Source of the DNA: Bacteroidales bacterium
Lineage (GTDB): Bacteria; Bacteroidota; Bacteroidia; Bacteroidales; UBA7960
NCBI GenBank assembly: GCA_007128045.1
Contig: SKYG01000207.1
Location: 1 to 9,324 of the forward strand
DNA length: 9,324 nucleotides
Direction: 5' to 3'
The notes under the pieces were generated by a model. It was not told the DNA's origin. It saw nothing but the letters and a program-made list of their open reading frames with translations, and made no database searches. This document shows, piece after piece, positions 5,506 through 9,324 of this stretch (position 1 is the first letter of the stretch; each line of letters starts with the position of its first letter). Both the position numbers and the translations under genes were made by a program.

Positions 5506-6747
5506 ATGAAAAAAAAATTAACCAGCTTACCAGTCATTATCATTTTGTTGATCTGCTGTACCTTGTCCTGTGATTTAGAGAACATCAGTCCTGACCCGGA
5601 TTCTTCATTTGGATATGAATTCATTGCCATGCACTGGGATGAGGATGGAAGCGAGAGACCGCACTTTTCTTTGATGAACATCAGTGATGGCGAGTCCCAA
5701 TTCACCCATCTGACTGATGTATATCCTCATGCCTCGATGGCATCTCAGTCAAACTTTCACAGCTGGAAAGGGAGCTTCCATCAGGCCAACGGCATCCTTG
5801 GTTTTACCCTTCACAGGGACTTATCAGATACTTATACGAACAATTTTGGAGAAGAGGGGCCCATCTGGACTGGCGTATGGATGGATATGCGCGACGGGGA
5901 GGTGCATGAACTGCCCAGATTGAATCCTTGCGCGGATTTTGGGTATGATTCAGGATGCAACAGGTATAGCTACACACAGATTGGCTCTGTACGTATAGGC
6001 AAAAGTGGCCATGTGTTTTACGTTGCCATGTCAGCTTATCACTCAGCTACCTGGCATGATGAACCGAGATACAGACTGATCAGACTTGACCGGCAATCGG
6101 GTGCATATGAGGTGGCGCCCCTGATCTCAAGCTGGACATTAAGCCAGCCGGAAATAAATTCTGACAGGTACGGTTTGGCAAGAATTGATGACAAAATATT
6201 CCCATCGGCCTGCGGACGTTATGTGTATGGGCGGACAATAGGCTGGGGCATCAGTGGTGGCTCTCTGATTGCAAGCGGAGGAATCATGTTTCGCTATGAC
6301 TTCGACAATGAAGAATTTACGCGTGTTGAGGCGGTACCTTATCGCATTGACCTGAATTACATCACTGCAGATGACAGATACATTATATACAGATACGACC
6401 GTGACTCTTACAGATACGATACACAAACCGGGCAGGTTGCAAAGATTGACGGTCATCCCGGCACCTGGATGTATCAAGTCAATGTGAACAACTTTGGCGT
6501 TATTAATGATCCATTCCCCATGAGGATATTGGGCTACAGAAATGTCGTAGATGATGAAACCACAGACATAAGCATTCCCAGACAAGCAAGGCGACCAATG
6601 TTCTCAGCCGATGGGAAAAAGGCTTATTTCCGTTACCACAACTGCGAAATGAATTACTTGCTCAGGGTCAGCAACCTCACTGAAGAGGCCACGGTCGACA
6701 CGGTCGCCAAATTGCCCCAAAACATTCGTGTGATGACAATTCGGTAA
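5506..6747 (+). CDS. Lipoprotein with probable beta-propeller fold, function unknown
   Basis: 413 residues. MKKKLTSLPVIIILLICC then TLSC is a lipoprotein signal with Cys22 as the likely lipidated residue; the mature start is CDLENIS, without a clear SDDD-type export tag, so which membrane face it sits on is open. The rest shows recurring strand patterns like WD40/PD40 blades: YRLIRLDRQSGAYEV (189-203), FPSACGRYVYGRT (232-244), GIMFRYDFDNEEFTRV (259-274), YITADDRYIIYRYDR (285-299), SYRYDTQTGQVAKID (301-315), PMFSADGKKAYFRY (364-377). This points to a TolB-like propeller, inferred from pattern only. No catalytic motif or named family is recognised. The ATG is chosen because it starts the signal peptide; an 8-codon frame (5483-5509) overlaps it as ATGA. 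It is preceded by tandem repeats and stands alone between the glycosidase and an inverted gene. Confidence 0.82.
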   Translation: MKKKLTSLPVIIILLICCTLSCDLENISPDPDSSFGYEFIAMHWDEDGSERPHFSLMNISDGESQFTHLTDVYPHASMASQSNFHSWKGSFHQANGILGFTLHRDLSDTYTNNFGEEGPIWTGVWMDMRDGEVHELPRLNPCADFGYDSGCNRYSYTQIGSVRIGKSGHVFYVAMSAYHSATWHDEPRYRLIRLDRQSGAYEVAPLISSWTLSQPEINSDRYGLARIDDKIFPSACGRYVYGRTIGWGISGGSLIASGGIMFRYDFDNEEFTRVEAVPYRIDLNYITADDRYIIYRYDRDSYRYDTQTGQVAKIDGHPGTWMYQVNVNNFGVINDPFPMRILGYRNVVDDETTDISIPRQARRPMFSADGKKAYFRYHNCEMNYLLRVSNLTEEATVDTVAKLPQNIRVMTIR

Positions 6748-6793
6748 TGTTTCCGTAATAAACACAGCAAAAACCGAACTCTGAGAAAATGAC

Positions 6794-6815
6794 TTCAACA
6801 TGCGGGGTTGTTGAA
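6794..6815. terminator. Hairpin between converging genes
   Basis: TTCAACA (6794-6800) and TGTTGAA (6809-6815) form a perfect 7-bp stem with an 8-base loop, in the 91-base gap between the lipoprotein gene and the oppositely oriented T9SS fragment. No T-run follows directly, so it is only a candidate bidirectional transcript end. Confidence 0.4.
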
Positions 6816-6838
6816 TACGTTCACCGGACATCGGCAAT

Positions 6839-7342
6839 TCAGAGGATCACTATTTTTTTCGGTACAAGCACCTCTTGATAAATTATTCGCAAAAAATAGA
6901 CTCCGGCAGGCAGTTTATCCAGGTTGATACGCACCTGTTGGCTGCCTTGTCCGGCAGCATATTGGGTGGAAATGACCTGACCTTTCATGTTTATCAGTGT
7001 GATGCGAACCGGTTGATTGGCAACGTTTGTGAATTTCACATTCAGATGATCTTTTGCCGGGTTTGGGAATATTGTGAATGCCGGCAGGCATACAGGGTCA
7101 GTTCCGGTATCATCAACATGCAAAACAACAGTTATGGTCTTATTGTGGTCTGTGACCTCCAGTTGACCAGAGAAATCCATATGGCTTTCTGCTTTGATCT
7201 GAAACGTATAATTACCAGGTGTCAGCCCTTCAAAAACATAATCGCCCGGGTCATTCTGTGTCTTTCCCAATGTTACAATGGCATCGGTAATGCTTGACTG
7301 GAATTGGTTTTTAACAATGAAGGTTACTCCTGACTTGTCCAC
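6839..7342 (-). pseudogene. 3' part of a type IX secretion cargo gene, cut by an IS
   Basis: 167 codons from a chance GTG at 7342-7340; an in-frame TAA lies 6 codons upstream inside the IS. Residues 5-75 look like a carboxypeptidase-regulatory/PEGA-like beta-sandwich repeat (GVTFIVKN, YVFEGLTPGNYTFQIKAESH). Residues 89-167 are a T9SS C-terminal sorting domain: FTIFPNPAKDHLNVKF, VRITLINMKGQVI, NLDKLPAGVYFLRI, and the basic-hydrophobic end PKKIVIL. Such tails direct large proteins through the outer membrane via PorU processing in Bacteroidota. No signal peptide is present, so this is the end of a longer secreted protein whose catalytic or adhesive N-terminus is missing. The transposase stop codon and this frame are separated by one base, which shows that the IS end lies at the breakpoint. 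Confidence 0.82.
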
Positions 7343-8305
7343 TTTAGTGCGACAAATTTAGAGATTTGATGTATTTCAAAATTCTGTCTGTGTATTTTGC
7401 TCTTATCCTTATTTCCTTATTGGTTATCTTATTAAGCATCCGAGCGTCGGTAACCTTTTTGCATTCAGTTAAAAACTTTCTAATTGAATCGCCAGTAGTT
7501 AGCTCAATGTGTTTAGACACTGCCAACGCCATAAAACAGATTAAGACATGAAGATTTATGGGGTCTTGCTTAAAGTGAAATATGGGTCTTGTTTGTAAAT
7601 CGTGCTTCGACACCCTGAAGGCTTGTTCTACTTTGTACAGTTCGTGGTATCGCTCGATGATGGTTTGGTTACTTGCGACATTCTCGCTCAGATTGGTGTA
7701 ATACCCCTTGATTCCCAGTAGTTTTTTTGACTTTTCAATCAATGCTTGATTCAGCACAGGATGATCTCCAGTGTTTTTGATATACTTTACTCTTTTGCCT
7801 TTAGAGGGAGTTTCAACAATGGCTCTGGCCTTCTCAATCTGCTTTTCCATTTCATACTTATCTTTTCGGTAACGAACCAAAGAATAAGCACAAACCAAAT
7901 ACCCATTATCTGTTGTTATCCTGATGCTCTCTCCATCAGTTCTGGTAATACTACGGTTAATCTGTTCAATCAAATCATTGGATAAATTCCCCAGTCTTGC
8001 CCCAACAATGTAGTTGATGTTATTTGCCAGCAGTTCCTTTATATTGGTGGTGCTTATCATTGCTGCATCAGCAACCACCGTAAACTCTTTTACAGCATGT
8101 TTTTTGATGAATGCGTTCACCACGGGTATTATCGTATGCCCCTCAAATGTATTGCCGGAAAAGATACTGTATGCTATCGGAAAGCCTTCCCTGGAAACCA
8201 TAAGGGCTACTAAAATCTGTGGCTGCTGCGATTTATTGTCTTTGGAAAAGCCAGGTCTTCGCAGCTCATCCTCCTGAAATGTTTCAAAGTATAGAGTGGT
8301 CACAT
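7343..8305 (-). mobile_element. Remnant of an IS1634-family insertion sequence
   Basis: Only the 3' part of the element is present. The likely terminal sequence is TTTAGTGCGACAAATTTAGA at 7343-7362, which overlaps the transposase stop codon; the matching inverted repeat at the other end is not in the window, so this boundary is inferred from where the T9SS frame resumes (7342). The other limit is the junction at 8305/8306 with the palindrome of the recombinase element. Target duplications cannot be checked. Confidence 0.6.
7344..8303 (-). pseudogene. IS1634-family transposase, 5' half lost
   Basis: 319 codons match the C-terminal part of IS1634-family (IS4-like DDE) transposases, which are usually around 500-560 residues. 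Seen: TTLYFETFQEDELRRPGFSK at 2-21, FPIAYSIFSGNTFEGHT at 41-57, TVVADAAMIS 75-84 with the second catalytic Asp79, NYIVGARL 97-104, YHELYKVEQAFRVSKHDLQT 219-238 with catalytic Glu226, and INLHVLICFMALAVSK 249-264. The family's first Asp lies just before VTTLYFE; here that codon is AAT (8304-8306) and the homology ends, with an in-frame TAA at 8331-8333. The protein is therefore inactive. The break coincides with the palindromic end of the recombinase element, which indicates a later insertion or recombination there. No Shine-Dalgarno or promoter is left. Confidence 0.85.
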
Positions 8306-8340
8306 TATTCCGAATTCGGAATAATTTGACTTATTCCAAA
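8304..8340. other. Putative tyrosine-recombinase site: 22-bp palindrome fused to a dif-like core
   Basis: ATTATTCCGAA (8304-8314) and its exact complement TTCGGAATAAT (8315-8325) form a perfect 22-bp palindrome. The second arm then faces TTATTCCAAA (8331-8340) across a 6-base spacer, TTTGAC, giving TTCGGAATAA-6-TTATTCCAAA with one arm mismatch. That is the architecture of XerCD dif sites (about 11-bp arms, 6-bp centre, inner edges ATAA and TTAT). It lies exactly where the transposase homology stops and about 80 bases beyond the 3' end of the tyrosine recombinase gene, so it is read as the end or crossover site of that element. TCGGAATAAT appears again at 8404-8413. Confidence 0.6.
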
Positions 8341-8403
8341 TTATTTATTATTCTGATTATACTTCTTAACCTCTTGTTTTACAATATAATTGCGAAGAAA
8401 TTC

Positions 8404-8413
8404 TCGGAATAAT
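8404..8413. repeat. Further copy of the recombinase-site arm
   Basis: TCGGAATAAT here is identical to 8316-8325, in the same orientation and 88 bases away, just outside the recombinase stop codon. It could be an accessory binding arm or chance in AT-rich DNA. Confidence 0.4.
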
Positions 8414-8419
8414 ATTTTT

Positions 8420-9324
8420 CTACTTTCTACCAATAAGGCTTTTCAGCCCTCCCGCTATATTTTTATACTTTTTCTTTTGGTCGTCAATGATATCTTCACG
8501 TTTAGCAAGTGCTTGTTCCAATTCTTCTCGACTTATGCCAATATATATTCTTGTAGTTTCAAGGCTTTCATGCCCAAGGTACCGTGATATTTGTGCGATA
8601 TTTATATCATCCTGAAGCCAATGACTTGCTGCCGTGTGCCTTATTTGGTGACAGTGCATATGAAGAGGAACTTCAGAGCACTTCTTATTAGCCTTCTCGG
8701 ATATTATATATAGTCTGTCATTTATAGCGTCTTCGGACATCTGCCTGTAAATTCCACCATGACTGGAGTAGAACAGATAACCTTCTGGATTAGGGTCATC
8801 ACTGAAAAACATTTTCATGTAGAGCCTGATTATCTCAACTGTTTTTTCCGATAATATTAAAGGACGTTTCTTGTCTCCTTTTCCACTAACTATTACATAT
8901 GGTCTTTCAACATCCAGATACAGGTCTTTTATTTTAATATTCAGTTCTTCGCCTACTCGACATCCGGTATCGTACATTAAGGTGAACATGGCAAAATCGC
9001 GTTTTCCGGTACGTGTTGTACAGTCAATAGCGGCAAAGAAGGCTTTCATTGCTTTCTTACCAAGTCCTTCAACTTTCTTGCCGCGACCATGCGATATGTT
9101 TCGGATTTCACATGCATCAAGGTAGTTACCGACTAAATTGCGATTTTTTGATTTCAGGTATTTGAGCAAGGATTTGATTATTGCAAGGCGCTGGTCACGT
9201 GTCCTCTTTCCGTTATTTCTTTTGCTTGATAACCATGTTAACCAATCCTCGATGATATCACGCTTAAAACATGTTTCATTGAATTCATTAATCCTGATAT
9301 GCTTTTCCAATTCCAGAAAATCAA
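8420..9324 (-). CDS. Tyrosine recombinase, RIT-like (5' end beyond window)
   Basis: The frame is open to the right edge (codons DFLEL precede the TTG at 9308-9310), so the true start lies outside. Numbered from that TTG there are 296 residues: an N-terminal SAM-like core-binding region (about 5-75, ETCFKRDIIEDWLTWL, RDQRLAIIKSLLKYL), then the catalytic domain with Arg118 (YDTGCRVGEE), Lys144 (VSGKGDKKRPL), His221-x-x-Arg224 (HQIRHTAASHW), His247 (RYLGHESLETT) and the nucleophile Tyr256 (TRIYIGIS). All catalytic residues are present, so it is probably active. TGKRDFAMFTLMYDTG and LGHESLETTRIY followed by REELEQALAKRE resemble members of recombinase-in-trio (RIT) elements rather than XerC/D or conjugative-transposon integrases. 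In RIT elements three such genes lie in tandem; the others would be to the right. A dif-like site follows the gene. Confidence 0.85.
   Translation of the reverse strand, partial: DFLELEKHIRINEFNETCFKRDIIEDWLTWLSSKRNNGKRTRDQRLAIIKSLLKYLKSKNRNLVGNYLDACEIRNISHGRGKKVEGLGKKAMKAFFAAIDCTTRTGKRDFAMFTLMYDTGCRVGEELNIKIKDLYLDVERPYVIVSGKGDKKRPLILSEKTVEIIRLYMKMFFSDDPNPEGYLFYSSHGGIYRQMSEDAINDRLYIISEKANKKCSEVPLHMHCHQIRHTAASHWLQDDINIAQISRYLGHESLETTRIYIGISREELEQALAKREDIIDDQKKKYKNIAGGLKSLIGRK

Larger units (their letters stand above)
8304..9324 (-). mobile_element. End of a recombinase-bearing element inserted in the IS
   Basis: The stretch from the palindrome at 8304 to the window edge contains only the tyrosine recombinase gene and 116 bases of AT-rich terminal sequence, and starts abruptly inside a transposase gene. 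It is inferred to be one end of a mobile element, possibly of the RIT kind. The other end and the 5' half of the transposase are expected to the right, outside the window. Confidence 0.55.

Noticed and set aside
6139..6585. 148-codon minus-strand frame within the lipoprotein gene
   Set aside because: It is antisense to a gene with a clear signal peptide and propeller-like repeats; no start context or recognisable motifs, so it is a shadow frame.
1..9324. tRNA or rRNA genes
   Set aside because: No cloverleaf with a GTTCGANTC-type T-arm and CCA-end stem, and no rRNA-like conserved stretch, was seen on either strand.

Overview
The window reads as an accessory, rearranged stretch of a Bacteroidota chromosome, most likely from the Bacteroidales/Marinilabiliales side, although genus cannot be fixed from sequence alone. 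The signs are FISUMP-type secreted proteins (Fibrobacter succinogenes major paralogous domain), a lipoprotein whose cysteine is followed by SDDD as in surface-export signals, a type IX secretion C-terminal sorting domain, a GH116-type glycosidase, an AAA_14/DUF4143 ATPase typical of this phylum, moderate GC, and starts that lack Shine-Dalgarno sequences.

Layout from left to right. (1) 1-1439, minus strand: the N-terminal part of a FISUMP-associated lipoprotein that runs off the left edge, then a complete FISUMP protein, separated by 208 bases rich in small hairpins. (2) 1577-2750: a scrapyard of fragments. It holds an ATPase that has lost its N-terminus and about 90 internal residues, the C-terminal tail of a third FISUMP protein, and a 49-codon reading frame that may be the start of a lost gene. 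(3) 2723-4936, plus strand: a long GH116-family glycosidase whose catalytic domain looks intact but whose first half of the N-terminal domain is gone. (4) 4937-5505: no confident gene, but several layers of structure: three arms that can form two competing hairpins, a 12-base direct repeat, a possible Bacteroidota promoter, and four tandem 13-base units just before the next gene. (5) 5506-6747, plus strand: an intact unrecognised lipoprotein with a probable beta-propeller fold. (6) 6839-9324, minus strand: nested insertions. The 3' end of a T9SS cargo gene is cut by an IS1634-family transposase. The transposase is itself cut, at the codon of its first catalytic Asp, by the end of an element carrying a tyrosine recombinase. 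That element end is a 22-bp palindrome fused to a dif-like core (10-bp arms, 6-bp spacer).

The genes do not form one pathway. The consistent theme is cell-surface and secreted proteins (two FISUMP proteins plus one relic, two lipoproteins, a T9SS cargo tail) and a glycan hydrolase, in a region repeatedly broken by deletion and mobile DNA. The best candidate for something undescribed is the recombination site at 8304-8340 with its recombinase. By sequence the recombinase resembles members of the recombinase-in-trio (RIT) elements, and any partners would lie beyond the right edge.
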